In this document: in pieces, positions 1 through 11,391 of the stretch
How the letters are laid out: every line of letters starts with the position of its first letter
How positions within the stretch are numbered: the stretch's first letter is position 1
Assembly: GCF_021462225.1 (NCBI RefSeq)
Contig: NC_061794.1
Span: forward strand, 39,494,914 to 39,558,913
Direction: 5' to 3'
DNA length: 64,000 nucleotides
From: Girardinichthys multiradiatus
Lineage: Eukaryota; Chordata; Actinopteri; Cyprinodontiformes; Goodeidae
Notes under the pieces: model-generated
Told to the model about the DNA's origin: nothing
Seen by the model: only the letters and a program-made list of their open reading frames with translations
Database searches by the model: none
Translations under genes and position numbers: made by a program

Positions 1-828
<828 letters not shown>

Positions 829-1144
829 TCAGTAGACGTTTATTGTGGACTGATGCCACATAAGTAAACTGAATTGTATTTTATTGACATCTGTATTTTG
901 TTTACAACCCAAGAAAAAAAAGATAAAAACAAACGTTTTCTACTGAGAAAGCAGATTTTTGGACTTAGGATAAATTGACAACAAAGTTTGAATATTGCAG
1001 TTTAGAAGACCTTTACTGGACACACAGTAGGACTTTAACTGTAGATTATGGATTTTTCCAGTACAAGCTGTATACTTGATTAAGGTGGATTAAAAACTAA
1101 AGTAATTCTCATCATCTTTTATTATTTTAATTAAAGTTAGCTTC
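829..1144 (-). mobile_element. Unidentified dispersed repeat with (TATC)n tail, copy A
   Basis: This stretch of about 315 bp is nearly identical (two substitutions and one indel noticed over about 290 bp) to the reverse complement of 48384-48700. Read on the minus strand, each copy begins after a gaagctaac motif and ends with AATAAACGTCTACTGAC followed by a long TATC array. Flanks outside the shared block differ. The layout resembles the 3' end of a 5'-truncated retroposon with a microsatellite tail, but no coding part is present and I cannot name the family. Confidence 0.7.
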
Positions 1145-1551
1145 TAATTTTGCAGCAGATGGGAAATCAAACTGAAGTGTTTTTTTGTTTGTTTGTTTGT
1201 TTGTTTTGTTTAAAAACTGATTCATTTATTTGGTTTCACGTTTTTTTAATTAAAGTTTTAAGTGCATTGATGTTTGTATATTGTTTTTAGAATTGTTCAA
1301 AAATAATCCTCCCTCTTTTCATTTTAATTTAAGTAATCTATACGCTTGTTGTTTTCTGACAGCCCTGCTTTATTTAAGTCTCGTTTTTAAAGTTATTTTC
1401 GGTAGATATTTTTCCCCCAACAGTTTTTAAATGATACTGTTGTATAATTACCAGAGCCATTCAGTGTTTTGTTTACATTACAGAGCATCATTTATGTGCA
1501 CTCGGTGTGAACGGAAGACGTAAAGTCCAAACAGTTTAGGCGCCACACCTC

Positions 1552-1559
1552 TATTTAAG
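1552..1559 (+). promoter_or_regulatory. il23a: Probable TATA box of il23a
   Basis: TATTTAAG lies about 82 bp upstream of the first il23a ATG, which fits a transcription start near 1580-1590 and a short 5' UTR. The placement is an inference from spacing. No convincing NF-kB site was recognised just upstream. Confidence 0.5.
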
Positions 1560-1640
1560 AGATGCGCTCAGTCCATAACAGCATCCACCTTTCTACAGGG
1601 TTTAGAGCACTGGCTGCAGCTCTGATAGAAACATCACACT

Positions 1641-1845
1641 ATGATGGATTCTTGCCTCACATTGTTGGCTGCTCTTCTTGTGTTTCTCATCGCAGCATCT
1701 GCCGCGCCAGCTGTTCACCCAGATGCTTGCGCAGAGGTACGAGCAAGTTCTCAACATCTTAATCAATACGCCAAAACTGCATCGGTAAAGGTAAGTGTGT
1801 CAGTAAATAAATGCGAACATATAAACACTACTCAGATAAATAGAC

Positions 1846-1882
<37 letters not shown>

Positions 1883-2705
1883 TAATGTGTGTGTTTGTGT
1901 TAGGTAAATAAATAATTAACAAATTTAAACTATTAACTTCTTTGTTTTTAATATTTTGTAAATTTTCCCTTAAATTTTTGCATTTACTTTTACAATTGCA
2001 GCTTTCGCATGGCAAAATGTATTGACTGTCTGTCTGCAAATGTTGTGCAGGCACGAAATGTCTCAACAGATTTGGCAAGTTTCTCCAGCTCCCTCGTTTG
2101 GATCGAGTCAAATGATATGTGTGACCCTGTGAGCCTCAAACAAAAGTCGATGGTGATATAAATATTAATAATACATGCATTTAATATTTCAAACTAAATG
2201 AATAATGATAAACAGCGATGGAAACTATTTTAAAGTAACATGAGATGAATTTGCACTGTTCCTCTTCAGTCATGCGTTGAGAAGATTTTTGGTGTGCTGA
2301 TGAGCTACAGCTCTGCAGTGGAGAGGATTTCCTCATTTGAAAGCTGCTCTGAGTTCACTAGCGCAGTGAAGCCAGCGCTGAAGAAGCTGCACAGAGACAT
2401 GAGCAAATGTGTGAGATCATTGGGTGGCAAGCAAGAGAAGGTAAGCTTCACCAATAGGCTGTGATGCAGCGAAAAATAAAACAGGTCATTTATGAAAATA
2501 AGAGCGTTTTCTAATTTTTCTGCGTTTCCAACAGGAGCCCAGTGTGACCAACAAGGAGGCTCAGCCCGTCGAGCACTGGAAGGAGCCTCTCCTGTGCCGC
2601 TACACATTGGACAGACTCTTCTCCTTCTCCATCCTCACCGCCAGAGTCTTTGCTGTTGGTGATCCGGCCCATCACTCAGAGGGATCGTCTCACAAATGCT
2701 CCTAG
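1641..2705 (+). CDS. il23a: Interleukin-23 subunit alpha (IL-23 p19), four exons
   Basis: Secreted four-helix cytokine subunit that in vertebrates pairs with IL-12 p40 to form IL-23, a driver of Th17-type inflammation. Coding exons are 1641-1790, 2051-2128, 2270-2440 and 2535-2705. All introns are GT-AG and phase 0, giving 189 aa, the length of human IL-23A. Two tandem Met codons start a signal peptide (about residues 1-21, Leu/Ala-rich, cut before APAVHP). Family resemblance is clearest at a CDP motif closing exon 2, a following Cys-rich helix, and the final helix, where LLCRYTLDRLFSF then TARVFAVG parallels the mammalian p19 helix D ending in AARVFAHG. The gene is compact (about 1.1 kb). 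IL-12 p35 or another IL-6-family cytokine is the main alternative. Exon structure is seen directly; identity is inferred from motifs, length and human 12q13 synteny. Confidence 0.8.
1847..1885. repeat. Poly-A run plus (TA)n in il23a intron 1
   Basis: A short A-run is followed by about 26 bp of TA dinucleotides inside intron 1. Confidence 0.9.
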
Positions 2706-2832
2706 AACCTTGAACATGTCAGTGTTTGCAGCTGCTGATTATATGATCACACTGATCAAAGCATGCGGCGCCGTTTTCTGTTGCTGATAATCAGTCTACA
2801 ACTGTGTTTTCACTCCCGTTTTGCAGGGAGAT

Positions 2833-2908
2833 TATATTTAAAATGTAATAATTATCTTGTGTATTTATTCAAATTATATTTAATTTATTTATTTGCTATT
2901 TATAAAAC
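2833..2908 (+). promoter_or_regulatory. il23a: AU-rich element cluster in il23a 3' UTR
   Basis: Several ATTTA pentamers occur within about 75 bp, including the overlapping nonamer TTATTTATT at 2885-2893. Such elements mark short-lived cytokine mRNAs that are bound by decay factors such as tristetraprolin. The motifs are seen; their role is inferred from other cytokine transcripts. Confidence 0.65.
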
Positions 2909-2952
2909 CCAGTTTGGCTTTATTTTAGTTATTTGATACATTTTTCTTTATG

Positions 2953-2958
2953 AATAAA
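2953..2958 (+). terminator. il23a: Polyadenylation signal of il23a
   Basis: AATAAA lies about 250 bp after the il23a stop codon and just downstream of the AU-rich cluster. It is the first good signal in the 3' flank. Confidence 0.6.
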
Positions 2959-2979
2959 CAAATTTTAATGAAAAAGTCC

Positions 2980-3685
2980 ATCTTTCCATCAGTTTTTTTT
3001 TTTTAAGGAAAATTATTTATTTACAAAGGAAATGTATGAATTTACCTGGACTGTGGAACTCCCTTAAAAAAATTTAAATAAATAATGGTGATTTAATGAA
3101 TGAGTCTAAACAAAATGCCAGTAAAAGGAAGTCGTGCTTTCCTAAAACATTCCTCCTACTCTCTGGAGATCCACAACTTCCTGAACATTTCCTCCCAGTC
3201 TGGCATTGGAGATTATGCAACAATAATACACTGGTAATTCAAAGCCAGAAAAAAGGAAGGTATCACGTTCAAAGGGGAAGAGGAAGTAGTAATGAGCTCA
3301 TTGTAAAGGTACTGCATGGCTCAACAAGGAAGTTTCTTTTCTGGGAGACTTAGTTTCCAGCATTTATTCAAGCTACCCTCACATTCCACCCACAGGAATT
3401 CAGGAGGGAAAAAGTCCTACGTTTGCTGTTTGAGAGAACCAACCTGTTCCGCATTTTCCTCATAAAGGCTGACTCTGCGATAATTTTAGCAAAGAGACTG
3501 AAAACATGATGTGATCGAGCAAGAACAACAACAAGAAGGAAAACATTTACTCATCAAGGGCAAAAATTTTATATTAAATTCTGGCTTTGAATGATTTTCT
3601 GTTCAAGGATTTTAAAAAATGAGATATATGTTTAAGTATGAAAGGTTGAAATCACCACTATGTGAAAATCATACATACAGACTCA
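2980..3685. other. Intergenic sequence without recognised gene
   Basis: AT-rich noncoding DNA downstream of il23a. A frame of about 85 codons on the plus strand near 3.1-3.35 kb has no recognisable similarity and no splice context, so it is not called as a gene. Confidence 0.4.
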
Positions 3686-3689
3686 AATA

Positions 3690-4225
3690 TTTATATTCAC
3701 TACCATTAATATTTGGTTAAATGCTCCTTAACTCGGTGGGCCTCAGCCACACACTTTAGTAGCCATCAAAAATCTACCTTATGTAGTTCTGGCTGAAAAT
3801 TTAACCATTCCTCTTGTCAGGAATGGCAGAGCACATTTATATTAATTTGGTTTCCTTGCACAGACTCAGCCTTTGAGTATAGTCCATTCGTTTTTGATAT
3901 GACTGAGGTTGAGGGTACTCCGCAAGTTCAATGTTAACCTATTTCATCCATTCCAAAACTGAATTTATGTGTGTTGGGTTAATTATTGTCAAAACATCAT
4001 TTCCAAGTTTCAACAGTCTAGCCAAACTTGAAGATAGAACTTCTTCCCAACTCCATTCATGTTGTGTAATGCACCAGAACCACTGACAGTTAACCAGACC
4101 TTCAGCATGATGCTACCACCACCATGCTTACCAGTTGGTGCAGTGGTTTGGGGTTAAAAGCCTCACCATGACCCCTCCTAAAACCACCTTTTTGTCATTG
4201 TGGCCAATGGCTCCATCGTTGTCTC
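3690..4225 (-). mobile_element. Decayed Tc1-like transposon fragment
   Basis: On the minus strand this region carries the degenerate Tc1 transposase signature for Lys-His-Gly-Gly-Gly-Ser around 4105-4130 (read on the plus strand as gcatgatgctaccaccacca). Surrounding phrases also resemble the teleost Tc1 coding region. Frame is lost throughout and ends are unclear. Confidence 0.5.
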
Positions 4226-4232
4226 ATGTGAC

Positions 4233-4258
4233 CATCCATCCATCCATCCATCTATCCA
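4233..4258. repeat. (CCAT)n simple repeat
   Basis: About six CCAT units lie between the Tc1 fragment and a Rex3 remnant. Confidence 0.85.
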
Positions 4259-4259
4259 T

Positions 4260-4500
4260 GCAGTAAAACCTCATTTTGGCCACCTGTATCCAGGATCTGG
4301 TTTTTATGGTCACGATCCACTCATGACCATAGGTGGGGGTCTGAGCTAGATGGACCAGTAAATTGAGAGGTTTGCTTCTTCTTTTTTGCATCACTGCAGA
4401 CAAAGTCTTAATCTGTCTTTTCATTTCCCACTTCATCCTACCATCAGTTATAAACAAGACACCAGGATGCTTAAAGTCCTCCACCAGAATTGGAAAATGA
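4260..4500 (-). mobile_element. Degenerate Rex3-type LINE fragment
   Basis: The minus-strand translation keeps the order seen in the better Rex3 copy at 15.8-17.0 kb: FKHPGVLFITDGRM, then TPTYGHEW, then a TRSWIQVAKM-like segment. These match FKYLGVLFTSEGRM, TLTYGHELW and TRSRIQAAEM there. The piece comes from the region after the catalytic motifs and is not functional. Confidence 0.6.
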
Positions 4501-4559
4501 CCCCCAACCCAGAGGGGGTCAGTTAACCTGTGTGGTGCATATTTCAGTCAGGCTTGAAC

Positions 4560-4935
4560 AACATCACCCACGCTGGTGTTTCAATGGTTTCCGGTTCATA
4601 ACAGACTTGAGTCTTGGCGGTTCCCAGGTATTTCTTGAACATCCTAACCAATTTCCTGTCATCTGAGGTCCACTGTCTCTACATGCTCATCCAGGAGGAG
4701 TGAATGCTGCGAGTCTCTGACTAGATGCTATCTGCTGGGTTTCCTTAGACAGAAAAACTTTTTATCCAATTTGAATAAATAACTGAATCTGACTGCATTA
4801 TTCAATGTTTAGGATTAATTGGAATGTATGTACCTGACCTTTGTGAAGTACCTTGAGACGACGTGTGTTGTGAATTGGCACTATATAAATAAACTGAATT
4901 GAATTGAATTGAATTGAATTGAACTGAATTGACAG
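4560..4935 (+). mobile_element. L2-type LINE 3' UTR and tail
   Basis: Contains the teleost L2 3' UTR landmark around 'catgctcatccaggaggag' (near 4683-4702) and ends with 'gaattggcactatataaata' followed by a run of GAATT repeats up to about 4935. It is a 5'-truncated, noncoding copy. Confidence 0.7.
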
Positions 4936-5209
4936 TTTGGGTTTAACACTGTTGGAAATTCCAACAGGACTGTGATCAAAACCCTTCATAAAAAAGTGGT
5001 TTTTGAAATAAATAAAGCAGGCAAATGTTAGGCTTCTGGGATGGACATGATGTCAATCTGATGGACTTGCCCATGCCAGGAAACAACCTAATTTAAGTGA
5101 ATTTGATCAATTTTGTGGAGAACAGTGGTCAAAATATCAAACAGAATTGTACCGGAGGCTTGTAGGTGGTTGCAAAGGTGTTGTTTGCTTGGGAACATTT
5201 ATGCAAATA

Positions 5210-6075
5210 CAGAACTCTGAAAAAGTATTTGTCCACTGTTTCAGATCATCTGACACATTTTAATATCGGACAGAGATAACCTGAGTAAACACAATTCATT
5301 ATTTTAGAACGATGATTAATTTTTTAGAGGAAAAAAGCTTTATAAATCAACCTAGCCGTATGTGGGAGAGCAATTGCTGCCTAAACTTAATCGGTTGTGC
5401 CACTCTTAGCAGCAACAGCCATCGTTAAGCATTTGTGATAATTAATAATTAGTCTTTTACATCCATGAGGAAGAATTTTGCTTCAGTCTTCTTTGCAGAA
5501 CCGTTCTTATTCAGCCACATTGGCGACTTTTAAGTATGGCCTCTATAAAGTCACTACATAGCATCTCAGCCTGATTTAAGTCGAGTCTGTGATAAGGCCA
5601 CTCCAAAATCTTCATTTTGTTATCTTAGCAGATCAGAGATGAACTTTTTTCAGATCAGCGTTGTGCTAGTTTTGCCTTTAAACTTTTCGAAGAATGAACC
5701 TTAACTGAGGCTAACTAAGGTCTGCAATGCTTTAGAAGTTGCAGATTTTTTGTGACCTCCTGGATGCATTGTCAATGCACCCTTGGAGTAATTTTGGTTG
5801 GCCGGCCACTCTTGGGAAGGTTCAGCATTGTTCCATGTTTTACCCATTTGTGGATAATGGCTCTCACTGTGTGTGTCTCACTGTGGTCCCACAGCCTTTG
5901 TAAACATTTAGAACCTGACGGACAGCAATGACTTTCTCATCTGTTCTTGAACTTTGAACTTTCGATCTGGGCTTGCTCTGTGAGATTTTTAACCCTCCTT
6001 CATGTTATCAGACAGTGATTTCTTGGTCCTACAGTAATCAGGCCAAAGCGTGGCTGTGGAAACTAAACAATAGAA
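5210..6075 (-). mobile_element. Decayed Tc1-like transposon, internally deleted
   Basis: Recognised from the order of conserved blocks read on the plus strand: the 'agataacctgagtaaacaca' end region, the 'gcagcaaca' block, 'ccactccaaaatcttcattt' and the 'ggccggccactcttgggaag' block. The transposase lies on the minus strand with a middle section missing and many frame breaks. It lies between il23a and the BEL element. Confidence 0.65.
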
Positions 6076-6114
6076 AAGTATATTTACTCAGGTTGTCAGG
6101 TTGATTTTAAAAAT

Positions 6115-7060
6115 TTGTGCATATTTAGGTTTGACAACAAATCAAAACTCAAAAAAATCTGTAAGACGGGCATTTCGACTAGTTTAAAACCACAGTCCAT
6201 ATATTTTAAACAGGGTTGTAATGTTATTCTGCTTTATCCATTCCCAAAGCCAGGTTTGATATGGTTTCGGCATCATAGTCCAGTTGAAACATGTTTTAAC
6301 TGTTCACCTGTCCTACTTCATTATTCCATCTGCTTTGATGAATACCACAATGCCTTTAGCAGAGAAATAACCCCATCGCACCATGCCACCATCTCTCTGC
6401 TTAACAGTTGGTACAGTGTTTTTTGGTTTGAAAGTCTCAGTTGGATTTCTATAAATAAACGTCTGTTCATTGGTGCTAAAAGGCTAAATCTTTGTCTTTT
6501 TGACCATTAGATATTTCCCAAGAAAGCTTTTGGTTTGTCCACATCACCAGATGCAAATATCAGTAAAGGCTGAAGGGGTCTATTTGTGGCAGTCATGCTC
6601 AGTATCGTCTCAGTTCATCATGCTGTAAAACTGTCTTGAATGTCGACATGGACACTAGTGTTACAGCAGCAGACTTAAACCTGGATGTTTTTTGCGATGA
6701 TCTTGAACATTATTACCAGGTTTCTTTCTTCTCAGAGAGACAATTTTAGTCTGTTTACAAACCAAGACAAAGTTGTGATCCATTGGAATAACACAGTTTT
6801 GTGACGGTATTTGATTCAGAAATTATACATCTGCAGCTGACCTTCTTAGATCTTAACTGAGTTCCTTTGACTTTCTCATTATTTTGTGTCTTGGTCATTC
6901 CAGTCATTGCTGTGAAATACATCTTTTTTATGGTGGCACAGAGAATCTATACAACTGCAGTCAGTCATTGTCACTGATAAGAAGTTACCTTGACTAAGTC
7001 TGATGTAGAGGAAGCTTTCATGTTTTTTTTCAGAGTGTAATTCATGCATATGCCATTTCT
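6115..7060 (-). mobile_element. Possible further decayed DNA transposon
   Basis: Includes 'caccatgccaccatctctct' with a following 'cttaacagttgg', which resembles a Tc1 transposase block in reverse, plus flanking phrases of the same style. Much more degraded than its neighbour. The 131-codon frame on the plus strand is taken to be antisense noise. Confidence 0.35.
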
Positions 7061-7528
7061 GAGCAATCATTATTGCAGTGTCAAAAGAGTTTATTTATTT
7101 AATGAGCATAAAAGTACAGTTGCCTGGCAGGTGTCACTAACTTCAGTGCATCTTGTGGAAGGTAATATAATGATGAAATCAATGTTTTTACAATCAGTGA
7201 CAGTTTATGGTGTTATTTATGATCTCAGATTGCCTTTACGAAGTTCTCTCTCACACATTTGAAATTCTATGCCACTGATGGCAGCCACACTCCCACCAAA
7301 TCATTAATGATTTCAAACCAAACTTGAATACAAAGAAATAAATAGTGTCTTGGTCTAACATAAGTCCTAGAAAACCAGAGTTCTGAGCTTCTCAGCTTCA
7401 AGTAGAGTAACTGTTTTGTGGATAGGCCTCTGAAGATATACTGGCTTGTTAACTATTTTTCCTTGGTCATCTAGTGTCACATCACTCATAAGCAGTTCGA
7501 GTTTCCTAATGACTCCATCTTCACTAGG

Positions 7529-8191
7529 CTACACTTTAGTGATGTTGACCAGCTTCCACTCATTTCTGGGTAGACTATTGTCCATCAGAATCACAATATC
7601 ATTGATCTTGGCATTTCTCTGTGTGTTGTGCCATTTGTCTCTCCGCTGTAGATTCAGCAAGTATTCCCTTTTCCATCTGGTCCAAAATTCATTGGCCAGG
7701 TATTGCACCTTGCGCCATCTTTTGCAGAGATAAAGGTCTTCTTTCACAAACTCTCCAGGTGGTGATAAAACAACTGAAGACTTCATGGTCAGGATGTGAT
7801 TTGGTGTAAGCGGCATTGGAGAGGTGGGATCACTGAGCAAGTGAGTTGTTAAGGGCCTACTATTTATGATCGCCATAACTTCATAAAAGTATGTACGTAA
7901 AGATGAAATGTCAAGTCGTTCGGAGGAATGATCCAAAATGGACTTCAACACACTTCTTATCGTCCTGATCTGCCTTTCCCAGGCTCCACCCATATGGCTA
8001 GCAGATGCTGGGTTCATGACAAATTCACAACCTAGTTGTTTTAGGCTTTCTTGATCCATTTTCTTTACAGATTCCGAGAACTCTCGTCTTGCTCCAACAA
8101 AGTTGGTTCCCTGATCTAACCGAAGCTGCCGAACATTTCCACGTATGGCAATCAATGTTCGAAAAGCATTAATAAAAGCATCAGAGGTCAT
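7529..8191 (-). pseudogene. BEL/Pao integrase core (partial) and C-terminal region
   Basis: An open frame of 220 codons. It opens within the integrase catalytic core: the second catalytic Asp lies in LDQGTNFVGA (near residues 25-34) and the catalytic Glu in SHMGGAWERQIR (near 65-76). The conserved BEL C-terminal block follows (TPNHIL, LYLCKRWRKVQYLANEFW, then a short polar end). The segment with the first catalytic Asp is missing upstream because of the deletion near 8195, so no active integrase could be made. It would be the last part of pol. Confidence 0.8.
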
Positions 8192-8199
8192 GTCGTCAA

Positions 8200-8685
8200 C
8201 TTTCTACAATTGACACACTTGTAAATATAGGAAGACACTGTGTGACTGCATCCTAAAATCCAGATACAGTTTGATCGCAACTCATCCCACATCCCTGGTG
8301 ATGAACCTTTTGATGGAAGTGTTCAATCAGCAACTGTGATTTGTGGGGTTTGCTTGGCAAGATTGCTGGATGTTTAATGTGTGCATGTAAATCAGCACGC
8401 TCCAGCCGACCTCCTACTTTGAGTACACCTCTTTCATCAAGAAAAGGATTCAGTTTATGCAGCATGTTTGTCCTGTCCCTTGTTATTTCCTTGGATTTTA
8501 GATCTCTGAATTCTTCAGAAAACACTTCCCTTTGGACAGTAGATATGATGAAAAGTTCCGTCTCCTTTCTCTCCTCAAGGCTGGTGGCTTCGTTGGTTCT
8601 ACACAGCAAACCTTTGACCTTTTTGATGCGTCATATGAGCCGTGCAATGGCCTTAACTAGTCTTGTCCAGTTTGAGAACCTCTAG
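8200..8685 (-). pseudogene. BEL/Pao integrase zinc-binding region remnant
   Basis: The minus-strand frame carries the pre-integrase region: GVLKVGGRLERADL, then HPAILPSKPHKSQLLIEHFH and HHQGCGM, matching the HH part of the integrase HHCC zinc finger. The CC half survives in another frame (YKCVNCRKL) just before the deletion junction at about 8195, where homology jumps into the middle of the core domain. Confidence 0.7.
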
Positions 8686-8761
8686 AAATTATTGAGCAGC
8701 GAATCTTCTGTTGTCAGTGTCTTATGAACAAAGGTTTTGCGTAGTTCTAGATCTTCAGCTT

Positions 8762-9190
8762 TCAACCCATCTTAATGTCATTAGCAGGACGTTTGTCATG
8801 CCAGAGAAAATATGGACCAGTGAACCAGTTGGAAGTAAGTAGTTCTTTTGCTCTCAGACCCCGAGATGCATGATCCGCAGGGTTGTTCTCAGAGGTTACA
8901 TATCTCCATTGATCTGGATCAGAGTTTTCTTGTATGTGCTGAATGCAATTCACCACAAATATGTGAAATCCTCTAGCGTCATTGTTAAAGTATCCAAGAA
9001 TCACCTTCGAATCTGTCCAGAAGAATTCTTGGGCTTGAACCTCCAGCTCTTTTTTAAGCAGGTCACTTGTTCGGACAGCAATAACAGCTGAACCCTGGGT
9101 ACTGTGATGACCTTTGAGTCACCCTGGCCTTGCCTATAACTAGAGAACAGTAGACTTGGTTTGATACACTGACTGTTCTTAAGTAAGAAC
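8762..9190 (-). pseudogene. BEL/Pao RNase H remnant
   Basis: Reads through an RNase H-type region: a KVITVPR segment, a DLLKKELEVQ-like stretch, a WTDSKV-type Asp motif in a shifted frame near 9.0 kb, then ILGYFNNDARGFHIFVVN and the NNPADHASRGL block. Frame changes separate the pieces. Bases 9078-9142 are the source of an exact 65-bp copy found in gag (11766-11830). Confidence 0.7.
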
Positions 9191-9377
9191 ATTCGCCGTA
9201 CCCTTTAACGCTTGCATTTGAGAAATTAGACAACTCATATCGTTAAACCTTCTCAAAATCCTTTAGGAGATAACACCTTTGAATTTTGATGTCAGCCAGG
9301 TTCTTTAAATCTAACAGCCAAGACTCCCATCTTGGTTTGAGATCGTCTGCCAATGGCTCATCCCATCCAATCTTGTC

Positions 9378-10083
9378 TCAACACATCTGTTGGAGTATTT
9401 GCTTCCCGACCAGAACAAATGGTGCCACAAACCCAAGAGAGTCATAAATAGATGCCCCGGTTGATAAAACTCCTCTTCTAGAAAGTGGCCGTTCATCTAC
9501 AATCACTCTGAATTGGAACTGGTCTGAAACAACACACCATTTGATTCCCAAGGCTCTCTCAATTGTTGACCCTCCGAGAGCCAAGTCACGATTTCTTACT
9601 GAATCTGCACAGTCATCCTCTGGAATGGATGCAAGCACAATCACATCAAACTGCAGCTTGCCAGCACTGCAGAGTTGTCTTGCTTCTTTAACCAACTTTA
9701 TAGCCTCATCTTTGGTCTCTCCTCTCACTGAAGTCAGACTCAAGCATCCTCAACACCTCTGGTGGAGAAATGAACTCCTTAACATGAGTTAGACATATGT
9801 ATTTCACTTCATTTGGGAGTTTCTTAAAGGTCTGTACTAGAGGTTTCACGGACTTTATGATGATCTTGTGGCTGCTTCCAATTGCATCACCATAGTCAAC
9901 ACACGGGCTAACACAATCGATTATGCTCCATCCAAGATCTGTTTTTTGAGCAAATGGCTCATTGTCTTTACCCGGCACCACTTCTTGGGGTAACAAAGCC
10001 TGTGAACAGTTGTAACCTATGAGCAGCCCTACATCACACTCGATCAATGGAGCAATCTCCTCAGCAAGATGTTCCAGATGTGG
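9378..10083 (-). pseudogene. BEL/Pao reverse transcriptase remnant, catalytic core deleted
   Basis: The upstream frame (GLLIGYNCSQAL, FAQKTDLGWSIID, then PPEVLRMLESDFSERR) belongs just before the RT palm. The next recognisable frame (LTSVRGETKDEAIKLVKEAR, ERALGIKW, YDSLGFVAPFVLVGKQILQQM) belongs after it. The whole intervening RT core, including the YVDD-type catalytic motif, is absent at a junction near 9730. An in-frame TAG at about 10081-10083 separates this part from the protease. Confidence 0.8.
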
Positions 10084-10389
10084 CTATGCTCTTGCAATTT
10101 GTGGGGTTGAAATATGACTTGGATTAGCAGGAATGAACTCTCTTAAATAGGTTACAGGGAGAGAAATCTTCTTTGATGAATAGAAACCTCTCACCTGCAG
10201 TCCAACTAACCTCTGACTTGGGATGATTGTATTTCTGGATGAAAGTGTGAACAGTTTTAACTGCACAGGTTCTCCTTTTATTTTCAGAACTTCTGCCTTA
10301 TCTTGCGTGATGAATGTAGTATCACTTTGGTTATCAAGTAAAGCATATACAAGGATTTCATTCTCTGGGTTGCTTATGTACATAACCAC
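10084..10389 (-). pseudogene. BEL/Pao aspartic protease remnant
   Basis: The minus-strand frame contains the retroviral-type aspartic protease active-site region YALLDNQSDTTFI, where BEL elements usually have D-T/N-QSD. Conserved ITQDKAEVL and VGLQVRGF-type segments follow. It overlaps the end of the gag frame by a frameshift near 10380 and ends at an in-frame TAG. Confidence 0.75.
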
Positions 10390-10940
10390 ACTGGAACAAC
10401 TGTGGAGCAGTAGATGCTGTCCATGCTTTGCAATACTCTGTTTGATGTAGCTTCACTTAAGGGTTCAGTATTGTGTTTGTGATCTGTTCTTTCCTTTAAC
10501 TTAATATTGTCAGAGTTTTTTACACTCTCCACATGCTCATTACTGCTTTTCTCTTTTCTATTTGTCTTTTCACGATCTTTGTGTAAGCACGTTGGATGTT
10601 TTCCTTTACATGTTTCACCAAAGCTTCTTCTTTTGCAGCTCTTTGAATGATGTCCTGGTTGCAAACATCCAAAACATAATTTTTTTGTTTGAACAAACTT
10701 CAGACCTTCTTGATCTGATTTTTCGTTGAATTTCCAACATTTCTGAATGTCATGATTTTGTTTTTCACAGAAGATGCACCCTTTAAGTTCCATGTTCTCT
10801 TCAGAGTTGCTTAAAAGCACATTTGCATCAATATTTCGTGCCTTTGTTGTCTTTACCTTTTCACCATCACTAGACATCAAGGCGTGAAGAGTGGTCACTG
10901 GATTGCAAGCTATTTTCGCTACCTTTGTGAAGTATTCCAC
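10374..10940 (-). pseudogene. BEL/Pao gag C-terminal part with zinc knuckles
   Basis: An open frame of 188 codons with the Cys/His pattern of BEL nucleocapsid regions: CIFCEKQNHDIQKC, CFGCLQPGHHSKSC (a CX2CX4HX4C knuckle) and a following CKGKHPTCLH. A Lys/Glu-rich linker leads to the protease. It is continuous here but cut off from the N-terminal gag by stops and frameshifts. Confidence 0.8.
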
Positions 10941-11391
10941 AAACCGACTGAATGTAGGAATTCATTACATTACATCTTCAATCTCAATCACTTTTCTGTT
11001 CCAGCTGGCTACCAGCCAATCAGGAAGCTTTGTGAGAAGTTTTTGATTTTCATCATAGGTGTTCAATACTTCTAGACTCTTAATCTGGGACATTGCAGCC
11101 TGGCAGCCCCTAAGGAAGTCTGAAAAATCCCTTAGCTTGACACTGTCTCTGGGTCATATTTTGGGCCATGATGCAAGTTTATCCTTGAAAGCTTTAGCTA
11201 TCACAAATGAGCTTCCAAATCTTTCCTCCAGGATGACCCATGCTGAATCATAAGCTGCATCTGTTCCCAATAGGAAATAGCTTTCATGCAGGTCCACCAA
11301 CATATTTACGAAGGTAATAGACCCTTTCATTTACTGGAATATTTTTCCTGCCTATTAGAGTTTGAAATGTCCCCTTTCCAGTCCTTGTATC

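Noticed and set aside
1641..2705. Alternative identities for the cytokine (IL-12 p35, CLCF1/M17, IL-11)
   Set aside because: The length of 189 aa, the CDP motif and a last helix ending ARVFAVG fit IL-23 p19 better; a profile search would settle it.
6115..6510. 131-codon plus-strand frame
   Set aside because: Lies in what looks like a decayed transposon in reverse orientation; no homology, no splice sites.
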